A stretch of DNA of 64,000 bases from Hypholoma sublateritium FD-334 SS-4 (GCA_000827495.1 KN817544.1:308505-372504); one strand, 5' to 3'; numbered from the stretch's first letter, positions 37,301 to 49,568 are shown. The notes: generated by a model from the letters alone, not told the origin. Program-made: numbers and translations.

Positions 37301-37480
37301 GAGAATAGTATGCTTTTCAAGCCATCGGATTTCGATTCGACGCCGGTGGAAGAGGGGGATGCGTGGGTTAACACTGATAGTGTCGACGGCTCGGAGCTGG
37401 GCACAGAACACGATTCTCTGCTTGACGTGGGTGTTGCCTCAAGTGCAGCTCATTCTAGTCGGTCAGACTTCCCATCATAG
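34389..37480 (+). CDS. SLP1: SUN-domain ER/nuclear-envelope protein (SLP1/Osteopotentia type)
   Basis: SLP1-type SUN proteins are glycosylated ER membrane proteins that protect newly made membrane proteins and may touch the nuclear envelope. Four exons: 34389-36092, 36153-36269, 36325-36685 and 36729-37480, with introns of 60, 55 and 43 nt, giving 977 residues. A signal peptide (MLSALPIALIWLLFASPVFS) is followed by VLLSFEEWKMKQL. The SUN domain at about residues 145-305 includes RFNYASLDCSARIH, DRYMLSPCDTPQESQHVVVE, DTIQLANFEFFSGVFKDFTV, RFIRIDFHSHYGNEYYCPVS and LLRVYGLTHLEEW. A low-complexity Ser/Thr/Pro region precedes a coiled coil (TLYVRYIEQQNLAIRDVMKR, SWQRQRALLEMEYMDLVLRV) and a membrane segment (LGVAQLCLLLAVLVFMGL). 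The C-terminal 350 residues are basic and Ser-rich. The ATG at 34326 would put 21 residues before the signal peptide, so 34389 is preferred. Confidence 0.9.
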
Positions 37481-38183
37481 TATTACCTCCATGTTAATTA
37501 TCTCTGCTGTACCTCTGTGCACTGTGCAAATTGAAATTGCCCGTTCGACGTTTGCCCGGCTCATTGATAATTTTGAGTGCAGGAATAGAACATAAGATAA
37601 GGCGGCCGTTTATCTCCTCAAGGGGTTTGTTTCTCAAATGTAAACTGGAAGGCGAGGAAGAAGCGTCGACCAAGCTTCGGGACCTTGTGTTGCTTCTGCA
37701 CGTGAGCGGATGAGCAGAGGGCTGATGGCTTTACAACGGCATGAATCGTTCTTCTGACCCCCATATTGAATGAACGCGACACTATTCTTGGTTTCCCAGT
37801 GACTGTGTATTCGTGGACATCTAACCCAGTCTGGCTCTCATCAGAGGCGTCGGACGGAAATAAACCCTATCTCCAACACTCCTCGCCGCTGGCACAAGAC
37901 CTCGTCCCGCTTCAGACTCCAGAGGTATCTGCTGGCAAGGTTTATCGTCTCAAGGATTGATAACCATCAGCTGATTTTCTCCATAAGTTTCATTGCCTTT
38001 ATGACGCATTGAACGCATTGATATTCCAAGGAGTATGTGCTCAACCGGATTTCACTGGCGGTCTTCCAGTACCTTATGGGCCTTGCTTCTTCTTCGGACA
38101 TGGTGGTATGCCTATCAATTATAACTATCCATATCAGGTTAGAAACACTGGAGCGAAGAACAAGTATCACAGGGCGACGGCTC
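37481..38183. other. Intergenic region between the SUN gene and the GH20 gene
   Basis: A 64-codon plus frame (37766-37960) is the only notable ORF and has no domain. The right end contains the TATA box of the GH20 gene. Confidence 0.6.
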
Positions 38184-38190
38184 TATAAAG
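38184..38190 (+). promoter_or_regulatory. TATA box of the hexosaminidase gene
   Basis: TATAAAG lies 83 bp upstream of the ATG at 38267, a usual distance for fungal core promoters. Confidence 0.55.
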
Positions 38191-38266
38191 GGCCCTGGCG
38201 CGTCTTCTCCGACTCGGAGCTCCCGGGAAACTCCACTTCTACCTTCTTCCTCAAGCGCCCCTCGCG

Positions 38267-40554
38267 ATGATGTTGTCGAAAGTGCCCATTGCATTGGCGG
38301 TCCTGCTCAGCATCTCCCCATCATTCGCGCTCTGGCCAGCTCCGCGACAGATCACAACAGGCTCCACGGCGCTCAAGCTCTCACCAGGTTTCAAAATCAC
38401 CACCACGGGCATAAAAAACGTGCCTTCCGACCTCACGGATGCCATCACGCGGACGCTAAACTTCATTGCAAATGACCAGCTTCAAGCACTCGTCGTGGAC
38501 CGCGGGGCGTCCTCTGCCGGAGTCGTCAAGACGGCGAAGTCGCTCTCGTCGCTGACGCTGTCGTTAAAGTCCACGGGGACTGTGAAAAGTATTTCAGAAG
38601 AAGCAATATTGCCGCTCGAGTCTAGGGTGGAAGGATACACGCTTGTGATTCCAGCGGACGGGTCGGCTGCTACTTTGCAAGCAAACTCAACGCTGGGCCT
38701 TTTCAGAGGGTTGACCACGTTCGGGCAGGTGTGGTATGAGCTCAACGGGAATGCGTATACTCTGCAAGCGCCATTCCATATTGTCGACTCCCCAGCTTTT
38801 GTATGTTCTATTTCAACCTTTTCTTTGCCCAACTGGTTGATGTTATATTCTAGCCTTATCGGGGATTCATGTTGGACACTGCAAGAAACTTGTAAGCCGG
38901 TAACCAACCCTTTTTTGGAAAATAAATTCAATCTGGCCCTCCTTTTTTCCTTAAGTTTCCCCATTAGCGACATCAAGCGGACGTTGGACGCTATGAGCTG
39001 GGTTAAGGCAAGGCTATCAACACGTTTTTGAAACCACTTACTCACCGTTGGTTAAGATCAATACCTTCCACTGGCATGTTGTAGACTCCCAATCTTTTCC
39101 CCTCGTCGTCCCAGGCTTCACGGAATTATCCGCTAAGGGCGCCTACAATGCACAGTCAACTTACAGTCCAGCCGACGTCAAGGATCTGGTAGCATATGCC
39201 GCCGCTGTGAGCACACACCTTTAACCACCCGCCAACGTTGCTAAAACCTTCAAATCGTAGCGCGGAATTGATGTCATAGCTGAAATCGACACTCCAGGAC
39301 ACACCGCCGCCATTGCTCAATCACACCCGGAGCACATCGCCTGCCCCGATGCGACACCCTGGAGCCAATTTGCGAATGGTCAGTCTCTCACTTTTACCCT
39401 CACAAATTCCTCTCTCAATTGCTTTCCAGAGCCACCCGCCGGCCAGCTGCGCCTCGCCAACCCTGCTACCGTAAACTTCACAAGCAACCTCCTGGTCTCG
39501 GCCGCATCACTTTTCCAGTCAAGCTACTTCAGCACCGGCGGAGACGAAATTAACGCAAATTGCTATACCTCGGACGCCCAAACGCAGGCCGAGCTTAGTG
39601 AGTTTTTTACGTCCTAATCGCTGATCGCGCGACGCCATATTTACTGAGATTATTTAGGCGCCCAGGGAACAACTGTTGATGGCGCGCTGAACACGTTCGC
39701 TCAACATATTCACGGTGCCCTCCGCTCCGTTGGAAAGACTGCCGTTGTGTGGGAAGGTAAGTTATCTTGGTTTTGGTTTCTATGAGGCCACAACTCACAA
39801 GTAGGTAGAAATGCTTCTTGCCCACTCGGTCGACTTGGACAAGAGTACGCTCGTCATGTAAGTTCCGATTGTCAACCTATTTTGTTTGTGAAACTCATCG
39901 AATGACAGGGTCTGGATTTCGTCTGACGATGTTGCGGCTGTCGTGCAGCAGGGTTATAAAGTCATCCACACATCAAGCGACGTCTTTTACCTCGACTGCG
40001 GAGCAGGTGGCTGGGTCGGCCAAAATGTCCTTGGAAACAGCTGGTGTGACCCGTTCAAGACATGGCAAATAGTCAGTCGTATTGTGCTTTCACATGCCTG
40101 AACAATGTTCCTGACCGACTTTAGTCGTATGCATTCGATCCACTGGCCAACTTGACGACAGACCAACAGGACCTGATCGTAGGAGGTCTGCCGCGCTTTT
40201 TACCTCGCCGATAAATCGAACATCGCGTTGATCCCATGCCGTGGTTTACTAGGTCAGCATCTCCTGTGGACAGAACAGTCGGGCCCGGCCAATTTGGATA
40301 GCATCGTTTGGCCTCGTGCGGCATCTTCCGCCGAGGTGCGTTTCCTATTCGTTTCCTATTCTCTACAGCAGACCATTTATCTCAACTGCCTTGTCGTGCA
40401 GGTGTTCTGGTCGGGTCCGGGCGGCAACGGTGACACTGCCCTACCTCGTCTTCATGATATCTCGTACCGGTTCAGGCAGCGCGGCGTAAACGCAATCTCA
40501 TTACAACCTGAATGGTGCGCATTGCGCCCTGGGGCATGCGACCTGAATGCATGA
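38267..40554 (+). CDS. Secreted beta-N-acetylhexosaminidase (GH20)
   Basis: This enzyme removes terminal GlcNAc/GalNAc from chitin fragments and glycoproteins, in wall remodelling or chitin recycling. The signal peptide is MMLSKVPIALAVLLSISPSFA. The N-terminal GH20b domain starts LWPAPRQITTGSTALKLSPG and ends with LQANSTLGLFRGLTTFGQVW. The catalytic barrel gives DSPAFPYRGFMLDTARNYFP, MSWVKINTFHWHVVDSQSFP, GIDVIAEIDTPGHTAAI, the acid/base pair D-E in FSTGGDEINANCY (about 39534-39563), VWISSDDVAAVVQQGY and QHLLWTEQSGPANLDSIVWP. About ten short introns occur. One of them (donor after GTAGGAG near 40186, acceptor TTTACTAG near 40251) joins LIVG to GQHLLW; without it the frame stops at LPRFLPRR. 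The stop is at 40552-40554. The gene appears intact. Confidence 0.92.
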
Positions 40555-40748
40555 TTCGCTGGCAAGTCACGTACTAACGAAGAAATCTATGGACATCGGA
40601 CTGGGTCAATATAATTAACGACAGCCCATCTATCTCTATTACCGATCAGCAGTAATTTGCAGCATCTGAATAGGGACCCAGCTTTGCAGAATCAAAAGCA
40701 ATTTATTTTTACAGAAGATGAATGGCGGGAGCTGAGACTCATCCGGTA

Positions 40749-41980
40749 CTAGTGGCCTAGCCTAAGTTCTCTTGGGCAACACAAGGCATAACCCCAAGGC
40801 AGTGGGTTTGGGGCTGCCATCCACTGCTTGTACTTCTCTTTGTCGTCCATCCTGACCAGGCTCGAGACATACTCGTAAAGGCGACCTTCAATACAGGCCC
40901 GATGGAGGTCTGGTGGCTGACAACTCGTGTGTTTGAGAAGTACTCTGTAAACTGCTTTCAAGCCTTCGAAGTCTTCAATTGTTTCGCAGTGCTCGAAGCC
41001 ATAATCCTTCATCACTGGACTGATTGGGACTATGTCACAGTCTAACTCGTTTTCTTTGAGGTCGTCGAATACGAATTGCTTCAGATACCATGCAGATAGG
41101 CTGGCGCAGTTTGTAGGAACTCTTCGAGGAGAGGAAGTGCAAAGTAAATGTCGCACGCGAAACCCTTGGAGGCGAAGAGCTCGTATAACTTGGACGTTTC
41201 GTAGGCTCGGACAAAGTCGTTGAAGGTGCAAACGCCCAGGAGCTTCTGGTAAAGCCTTGCTAAGCGCTTGTCGCTTCCGAATGGACCGTTGCATACGCAG
41301 AATCCAATTGGTACCTATAGACCACTCTTCGGCCCGGGGCACTGTCCAATAAGAACGATACTGCATAGAAACCAGCAGTCATCTTTGTACTCGGGCCACT
41401 TGCGAGTGCAGTCCCGAATTTCCTGATCGGTAGCAGATGGCGCCCCCCCGGCATATATCCACCCCGCTCTGAAACCGCGCTCCTCGAGGATGTCTTCCAG
41501 ATCCTTTTCATCTTCGTCTACAACAATCGCCAGCTCTCCGTCAAGTACCCATTGGTTTCTTAACAACCATGGGTAGTAGTCGCCAAGATTGCTGACCATC
41601 ACCGCGTCGTAGAGTTTTTTGATTTCTTCCAGAAGTACGCCTTGATTCGCCCAACGAATCAATGTCTTCGGGAGAATAAAATGATCGATCCCCAGATCTT
41701 GGTAAAGTCCCAGAAGATTGAACTGGTTTTCAGTGGAACCCGCTCGCTCAAATCCGAAGATAATTCGCGTCGGTTTATCTGTCGGTATTATCTCGAGTTT
41801 GCAGGCCATTACGAGGTGATCAGCGGGCGAAGGCGCCTTCTTGCTTTTACAGTCGAACTTGTGATAAAACCAACTGCTCCTCTGGCAGACTCTGCTGCAG
41901 TACCATGCTTCAAAGCATCCGGTACACTTCATAGTTGCAGGCTTTACAGTGCAGGATTTGCAGAAACGTGGCTCAGGCAT
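40749..41980 (-). CDS. MYND-type zinc-finger protein, reading frame needs two very short introns or is damaged
   Basis: The N-terminal MYND finger (MPEPRFCKSCTVKPATMKC, then CTGCFEAWYCSRVCQRSSW, YHKFDC) mediates protein-protein contacts. The rest matches no enzyme domain that I know, as in many mushroom MYND proteins. The frame from 41980 meets TAG at 41315-41317. The same frame continues beyond it as PIGFCVCNGPFGSDKRLARL, LLGVCTFNDFVRAYETSKLY and FACDIYFALPLLEEFL. A 42-nt GT-AG intron at 41315-41356 would remove the stop in frame. A second break near 41054-41088 changes frame into ENELDCDIVPISPVMKDYG; a 35-nt GT-AG intron there would restore it, as would a one-base indel. With both introns the product is 384 residues. 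It may instead be a recent pseudogene. Confidence 0.62.
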
Positions 41981-43006
41981 GAGGACTTCGGCTCAGTGCT
42001 AACTTCGACCCGCTTCAAACCTTCAGCTCACAGACCATTTCATATCTCACGATTGTAGAAGTTATACTCACTGAATCGAAGTTGATACTTTGAATGTATG
42101 CGGGGCTTCCAGTGACTGCTGCGAGGAGAGTGTCGTTGGTGGTGGAACACTGGAAAGTTCGAAGAAGGCTAAAGAAGGTAAGAGTGACTATTGACAGCTG
42201 TCACCCGGGCATTGAAAAACAGCTTCAGCTCCAAAGCTCAGCTTTCCACCGAGATTATTAAGGCTTCCTGATAAATCCATTTGAAATGTTTAAACGTCCT
42301 CATATCTTCAAGGCGATCTTACGGCAGGGGCCGACAAGGGGTCGAGCTCTTAAGATAACGAGGCGCAACTGGGGCAAGCAACTTGCGATCAAATTTTGCC
42401 GGTTGTTCCTGTTCGGGTTTATCTATTACCTGATTTAAAAGCTTAGTCATACTCGAGACCAGACCTTCAAGCTTCAAGGTGAACGTTTACCGCTTAGCCT
42501 CGTAACCAGGCCTTTCCAAAGAGGATGCGGCGGACGCGAGAATAGCTACAGTGAAGATCCCGGTGTAAGTAAGTTTTTTGAAGTGAGTAATCAGTACTAG
42601 AAGAGACTCTTTCTTCGTTCTGTTACATAAATAACCTATTATTTAAAACGAATCCAGGAAATGTGTAGGGATTTCTGGGATACTTGAAGATAGAATCCGA
42701 TGTATGTAATATGTCCTGTCCGCATATTTAATTAGTGTCTGTGCGATGTGATGGGCAAGCGTCCTGGAACCGTGAATGTAGCCTTTGAATTGTCTTAGGG
42801 GGTATATGGTAGCTATGATATATGTAGTCCAAAAAAATGCACGATAATACAGCGCCGTTGAATAGATGCGAGTTGGTGATACGGCGAGCGTGAACTCTCG
42901 AATACCTCATGGACACATCCTGAACCGGAGGGATTCAATGAAAACGTGAGTGACGGAACACTGATGCTGCATTGGTGTGACTTGGTGGGGATGTATGCTC
43001 TGGCTC
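41981..43006. other. Intergenic region between the MYND and DUF6533 genes
   Basis: About 1 kb without a supported gene. ORFs at 42728-43010 on the minus strand are downstream of the DUF6533 stop codon and have no motif. Confidence 0.6.
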
Positions 43007-44912
43007 TCATACGCGCTCCAAGCCAAAGTCATGGCACTCAGTCTGCGCGGCAAAAGTACTTAATGAGATAGAGCTTGCGCCCGCCTCTGGATCGAAGTCT
43101 TTCGTGGCGATCTCACGGAGGTTCAAAATAAGCCGCGCGCCCTGCATTTAACATTAATCTGGACCCCCCCTGCAGAGAGTAAGACCAAGTACGTACAGAT
43201 AGGGAGTAAATTGCGAAAAACCAGCTACGAGACGAAATACGAAAGTCAACAAGTTAAGAAATAAGGCTCGAGGTAAATGTTGACTTGCGCGTTGAGGTTA
43301 GATTCAAGTGGTAAGTTGTATGTAGCAAAGGACACCAGTCCCACAATGCCCGACACTGCGCAGGAATGGCAACTCAACTAGACAACCGATGAGACGTTCA
43401 GGAGTGACTTACTGAAAACCAAGAAGAAATAAACAATTCCATCCGTGAACAGGGAAGAGAGAATGGGCGATTTACGCTTGATACGCTTGATGTTTAAGGC
43501 AGTTGTATCGGCGGTGGACACTGCTTCGTGGAACGGGCTCCAGAGCCGAAGCAGGGTGAATACGAACAAGAGTGCTGGAATGAAATATCAAAACGTGGAT
43601 CATATGATGATGGAGGAGGAGGATGACATACCGCTATTGCCTAGGGGCGGCACCCTTATTTGAAGGTAATTACATCACAAAGTAATAGATGAGACAGGAA
43701 CAAGCAAGGTACTGGAAGGACATACCATCCGAGCAGCGGGATGGAGAGGGAATATATGGGCAATGACTGCCATTCCTCTTCGAATAGGCAACTCTCACTA
43801 GTAGGTACCCAGGGTGGAAGGTGAGTGCTGGTCATGCTAAGTCCTGCTGGGACTGTGACAATAACGGTGACTGCGAGGGTGCACTAGATACGAGCGGAAG
43901 GTAAGCCACGTTGTGTCGGTGCGGTAGGCGGTGAACGGCTGCCATACAACGAATTCCACTGTCCTTCAGTGAGTGCTCGGTTAATGGACATGAATGGTGA
44001 ACCACGTACCTAAAAACAAAACGACGAGGAATGCCACGACTGAAATGGGACTAGTCATTGGACCAGCAACTGATATTACTTCAAAGTTCAACGGACTTAC
44101 ATTTAGGTTTGTTGCCATATATGGCTGCCACGCGGAAGAAGAATATCATGCTCACAGTTGGGACGATCAAAACGAAGCCCCCGCTAAGATGTATTTCGTA
44201 GAATGATATTTGTCAGAAAAAGCGGGGAATGATACCAAGAGAATCTTCAAACTTACAAACCACGATACCACACATGCGCCTGACAGCTAGATGATGCTGT
44301 TAGCTCCGGGGTGTGCTTGTTACGACGAAGATAACACTTGCAGCTGATCTCCGGTTAGATTGAATCAAAGTAGATCGTTGAGCAGGTATAAGAAGCTCAC
44401 ATTTTGGGGAACGTATGGAAGGGTTGAATCTGATATGCAGATAGGTGGTTTTGTCAACTCTTAAGATGCAGTAGTGGACAACATACTTACACCCCATGCC
44501 TATGCTTTGAGAATATCAATGTTATCAGGATATGATAGCATGAGAACCTAAGAGAGACAAACGCGCACCTGAGGTATATTAAAGGATAATACCGAGAAAA
44601 GAGATAGAGAGCTTTTGGGATCGACCACGATGACCTAGGTTAATATCGATCGTCCAAAAATCCTGCGCAAAAAGATTTTTAAACCTTACCTCCAGATATG
44701 GTCGATTTCCCTGTCGAAAGACGCCACAATTTCGTAGACCAGGACAGTGATAGCGGAAGCTGTGTCGCTGATGGTTTACAAGCGTTAACTGCGATATGAT
44801 GAGTCGACATACCAGTCATGTAGTTTCCAATTAGATATCCCATCGCAGATGAAAGATAGAATAAAATATGAAAAATATAAAATTCGGACAAATCGGACGG
44901 AGTTGAGGCCAA
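43007..44912 (-). CDS. DUF6533-type multi-pass membrane protein, copy 1
   Basis: DUF6533 marks a large Agaricomycete family of predicted multi-pass membrane proteins of unknown role. Exon 1 (from 44912) encodes MASTPSDLSEFYIFHILFYL and ends AMGYLIGNYMT. It splices to ASAITVLVYEIVASFDREID (HIWR), the family signature in which a helix is followed by an acidic loop and IW. The next exon reads RSWSIPKALYLFSRYYPLIY. Later exons include MFVFTLLRLWSPFHEAVSTA, SPILSSLFTDGIVYFFLVF, and the C-terminal tail NLREIATKDFDPEAGASS, CHDFGLERV with stop TGA at 43007-43009. Exons between about 43.6 and 44.5 kb are presumably the middle membrane segments and were not resolved, so the model is partial. The same gene recurs in broken form at 45.7-46.6 kb. 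Confidence 0.65.
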
Positions 44913-45661
44913 AAGGTGGGAGAAGGATGTGATGAATGGGATGGAATCGGAAATGCTCAGCTAATGGGGACCTTTATGCGCAACACTGATCAAATTTGCA
45001 TTATGACCTTGCTGAGCCTGATACATAGACTATGCATCCGCCGCGTTCGGCGGGGCGGAAGTTCGCAGTTGGGCCACCGTTGGCACTTGGGAAGGTGGTC
45101 ACAGTGCCGCAGAAGCGATCATCCCGGAAGCTGGGAGGCCCAGACAGGCGACTGGGCCGTGCGTGCAAATGCAATCAGTAAACCTTGATTGGACTCTTGA
45201 TCCTCCGTTGCGGTCAACCTGGTTTTTGCTTAATATACCTCGACTCGAACCCTGCCTGGCAGCTTTTTCTTGGAAGTTGGTAAACACTCGAGACAACGAG
45301 GTACTGTTGGCAGCCAATCTGCGCAGAATGCACAGGGTGTTCCGTTGGAATGTTTTAGAAAGAGATGATCCGATCCACATCAGCAAAGTCAGGGCCCACT
45401 GCACAGGCTACAGAGCACTGTGCAGATGGGGACCTATACTATGGCACTGGGGGATGCTATACGGCGCTGCATAGCATCCCCTAGTGTACCCCAGTGCCAG
45501 TTTTGGCCCCCCAAAACCCAGACATTGCTGATGCACGAGGCCCGCGACGACTGGCATGTAGAGAGCAGTGAGAGTGAAGTGCGTACAGAGTACCGTACCT
45601 TCTATGTGAGGAGCGGAGTGGAGCTCAACAAAGCGACTTATTTGAATAATTTCAATAAGAT
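44913..45661. other. Upstream region of DUF6533 copy 1, duplicated at 46.6-46.9 kb
   Basis: From about 45040 to 45240 the sequence matches 46730-46890 in the same order (CGCAGTTGGGCC, CCGGAAGCTGGG, TTGATTGGACTCTTGATC and their counterparts), so the tandem duplication includes the promoter side. The remainder holds a hairpin at 45442-45499 and no supported gene. Confidence 0.55.
45442..45499. repeat. Strong interrupted inverted repeat (hairpin)
   Basis: TGGCACTGGGG near 45442 pairs with CCCCAGTGCCA ending at 45499. Inside it, GGGGATGCTAT pairs with ATAGCATCCCC around the loop ACGGCGCTGC. The nested arms make a long stem-loop with a short asymmetric bulge. It could be a small palindromic element or a terminal piece of a foldback element. 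Confidence 0.75.
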
Positions 45662-46565
45662 TTATGTAATGCCTAAAGACCACATAATCACGACGACCCG
45701 AGGAATTGAAAATTGAGCGACGGACCAGTGATGTGAATTGTAGTTCGGAGCGAATGAACGGTCTGGAGCTCTTTCTTCCTCCAAGCCAAAGTCATGGGGC
45801 TTCCGCGCGCCAAAAGTGGTAAACGGAATGAACCTCGCGTCCGTCGTTGGATCGAAGTCCTTCGCGGCGATCTCGCGGAGGTTGGAGATCAACCGCCCTG
45901 TATTTTTTCATTAATACATGCCACCGGCTGCTAAGAACATGATCAGGGCCAGTGCCACAACGACGGATACTGTGCAGGCGTTTTCATCAATTACGAGTTA
46001 TTCAAAGACATTCGCGGGTGACCCACCAAATACGAAGAGGAAATGCATAATTCCATCCGTGAACAGTGATGAGAGGATCGGCGATTCGCGCTTGATCTGC
46101 TTGACGTTCATTGCGGTCTTATCTGCGGTAGCCACTGAGTCGCGGAACGGGCTCCAGAGCCGGATCAAGGTAAACACAAACATAAGATATTCTAATGGAC
46201 AACATACACCCTAGGCCTATACTTTGAGAATGTGAATAATGACAGTGTATGAAGACGCAAGAAACCCCAAGAGACATCATACGCACCTCAAGTATATTAT
46301 AGGATAATACCAAGAGAAGAGATATAGAGCTTTTCGGATAGACCACGCTGATCTACGTCGATATCGGCTTTCAAAGATACGAGCAAAAAGAAGCTAGGGA
46401 CATACCTCCAAATGCAATCGATTTCCCTGTCGAAAGATGCCACAATTTTGTACACCAGGACAGTGATAGCGGAAGCTGTGTTGCTGATGGTTTACAAGCA
46501 TGAACTGCGATATGATGAGTCGACATACCAGTCATGTAGTTTCAATCAGATTTCCCATTTCAAGT
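45662..46565 (-). pseudogene. DUF6533 membrane protein, copy 2, frameshifted and internally deleted
   Basis: The order of matches to copy 1 is preserved: TASAITVLVYKIVASFDREI, RSAWSIRKALYLFSWYYPII, FVFTLIRLWSPFRDSVATAD, SPILSSLFTDGIMHFLFVFG, and ISNLREIAAKDFDPTTDARF, HDFGLEEE. Copy 2 covers about 0.8 kb against 1.9 kb in copy 1, because the middle exons are missing. The join lies near 46185-46195, next to the shared word GACAACATAC. The first exon reads GGAAATCTGATTGAAACTAC where copy 1 has GGATATCTAATTGGAAACTA, a one-base loss that shifts the frame, and sequence further upstream of it no longer encodes the N-terminus. The tail differs and extends past the copy 1 stop. Confidence 0.7.
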
Positions 46566-47498
46566 GAAAAAAAAGTGAAGAAAACCCGACGGCGTCGAAG
46601 CCAAACGATAGAAATACGTAATGAAGGGGAGAGGAATGGTTATGTGTACCTTTTATGCACACCAGCGGTGGTTTCGTTGATTGTATTGATAGCCAGGCAG
46701 ATCCTTAGACAATAAATTGGCCGTGTGCAACGGAGCAGAGGCTCGCAATTGGGCCCCTGTTGTGACCTTTGGCGCGTAAGGCGATGGGTGGGACAGATAC
46801 GAACATTCCGGGAGCTCGGGCAGTGCTTGCAAGGGTAACAAGCACTGATTGGGCTCTTGATATCCCGTTCAATATAGCCTGATTCCTATCGAAGGCACAT
46901 AGTCATAGGACTTCTTGGCGTGAACGTCTTGGTAGGTACATGAGGCGATGATGTATCATTCGTAGTGGTGTTCCACCAAGATAGAAAGAACAGAGTCATT
47001 GAGACATCGATGATTAGAGCGCGGAAGATCCCTGCGGTTCGAATGTCGGGGGGTCTTCCAGTGCTTTCCTCTTACTAGTCCTTGAATGGCGGTTGGGCGA
47101 TGAAGCTGAAGCGCGATGGTGAAGCGAGTAGATCAAAGCGAATGTCAAAGAAGAGCTGTGGCATAGTCCGGAGTATGATTTTTGAGGGCTGACATGATAT
47201 TGCTCGGGGTAAGAGGTCAAGTAAGCTGCCAACCGTAAATAACACGACGCGTCGACACGTTCATTTACTGTTGACTAGGGCTCCTGGGAAGATGGGAGGA
47301 GGGAGGAGAAGGGATCCCGTGACCGCGTTGTGTGGCATGAGGCAGGACCCCGGTGCGAAATTACCTGATATGGGGTGGTGGCCGGGGCCTGTATGCATCG
47401 TGGTGTTGGTTGAGAGCAGTTTGGTTGTCGTTTCTTTTTGCTTTGCTTTGTTTCTCCGCTGCTCTCTTTGCTTTCCTCGCTCTCCGGCTTCGTCTCCA
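46566..47498. other. Intergenic region and 5' flank of MPS1
   Basis: The left part (to about 46890) is the duplicated DUF6533 upstream region. The rest carries no recognised gene. The plus frame that leads into MPS1 is open from 47271, but the stretch before 47499 looks like leader rather than kinase sequence. Confidence 0.55.
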
Positions 47499-49568
47499 AT
47501 GGTTGCAAGCCCCTCGACGTCCCCCCCGCGCACCCCCGATGACCACCGCACACGCCCAAAGTCGGCGACCCCATCATCCGACGGGTCCTCCATCATCGAA
47601 GATCTCTCTTTCGACTACATCGTCGAAGGGGACGAGATTGTGCGGCTCTCCAAGGGCGAGTCTGCACAATCGAACTATTCGTCACCACCCACGCCCCAAG
47701 AATCAGGTCTTGACCCCGACCCATTACGGCCAAAACCGCCTTCTGCCGACTTCCAAGCGTCCCCACTGACCAAACACGCCTTAACTCGTTCAGAAAGCGC
47801 GTTTCCCATCCTGCATGGCAGCGGAACGACATCATCCCCTACTGTCTCGTCCGCAGAGAAGCCCAGCGCGCGGGGATTCAAGCGCTCGTCGTCGGGCCCG
47901 GTGAACAAAGCCCCATCATATACTGCCCCTACAACATCGTCTCTCTCGAAACCACTGATCGTAAAGGCACAGCGGATGCTCCGGAGGACGACGCAAGACG
48001 ACCCCAGGGATCGGCAGGACTCGTTCGGCGCGTCTAAGGCGCGCCTTACACCCGATATACTCCCACCACCGTACAGCTTGCAGGATGAGAAGGAAAACAT
48101 CAGCGACAGTGACGAGCACGGCTTTCTGCGCCCCGCATCTGCCTCTACCGCCGGTGCCCCGCGTGCACGCGTTTCCCCACCACCCGCATCGCGCTCCCTC
48201 GGGTCTAACTCAAGCCGTGTTGCCGCCGCGCGTGCGGCGCACAGCGCGAGCAGTCGGCCACTCGTAGACGTACCTGTTCCACAGCGCCATGTCACAAGCA
48301 CGCGTACGACCCAGCCAGTGTCCAGCCGGCGCTTCGCCAAGTCAGCAACAGTGTCGACTCACACCCCTGCCCCTGCGGCGAACTTTGACCGAATATCGGA
48401 AGCCGAGCACAGCGAGAGCGAGAGCGTGGGTACCCGATACTCGCCACCGCCACGCATCGCGGGGGGTGAGACGGACAACGAGGACGATGTACCGGTCCTA
48501 TCGGCGGCCCTGTCTGCGTACACAAATCTGGGACGCACTTCCCGTGGACCACCGACACTGCTTGTTAACGTCAACGCGGCTGCCGCGAACCCAGCTTCAA
48601 CGCTGGCCGTGTCTGGTAGCAGTGGCACCCGCCCGCGGAGATCGGCAAGCGTGAGCGATGTTCTGAGTGCGTTTTTGTAATGTATCGTTGCCGCATTGCT
48701 TTCACTAAAAGTCCCTTGTAACAGCGAACGACGCGTATCAATTGCAGGTGCAACAGCAATACTTGAGCGTGAACTCGCGGCCGGGGACGAGCTTGGGTAA
48801 CTACACGACACACAGCTTACCCCCGATTACATGCTTATCCTCCCGCAGGCCTTAACGGCGACACCGCGAACATCACGGCCGGCCCGCGGCGCGTCACCCA
48901 ACAGGAGCGCGACCGCCAAGAGGCAGATGCGCGTGCAGAGTATAAGAGTGCGTCCTACCCACAGCCACCGTCTGTCTGCGCTGACCCTGATTCCCTACAG
49001 AGTACGCCGCGCCCGACGAGCACGCACACGACAACGCGCACTTCAACCGCCCGCCGTCGCCCGCGCAGCAGTCCGCCCCCGCCACGCGCTCGCAGCATGT
49101 GCACAGGCGGCGCGACTCGGACACGCTGCGCTCGTTCACGCCGGGGCTCTCCTCGCCGACCGTCGTCGACACCGCGGCACGTCTACAGGCGCGCCCGTCG
49201 CCCCCGGGTGGGAAAGATCGCACATCGCCACCGGTGGGCAAGGGCCGCACGTCGCCCACTGCGCGCGGGGGACGCCTGTCACCCATGTCGACGGGGCGCG
49301 AGGTCGCGAAGCACCGGCGGAGCCCGACGGCGCCCGAGGCGCCAACGACCAGTGGGATGATGCGCGAGGCGAGTGGTGGGGCGGCGGCGGGGAAGACATG
49401 GGCGGGCGCGGAGCGTGAGGATGACTATGAGTTTGTGGCGGAGCGCGAGAAAGAGAGGGAGCGCGAGCGAGATAATAGGGGACGGGAGAAGGAGCGCGAG
49501 CGCCGGGCGCAGGTCGCGCCACAGTTGGCGTACACGCAGTCCGCGCCGTCGCTTGCGCCGCCCGCACA

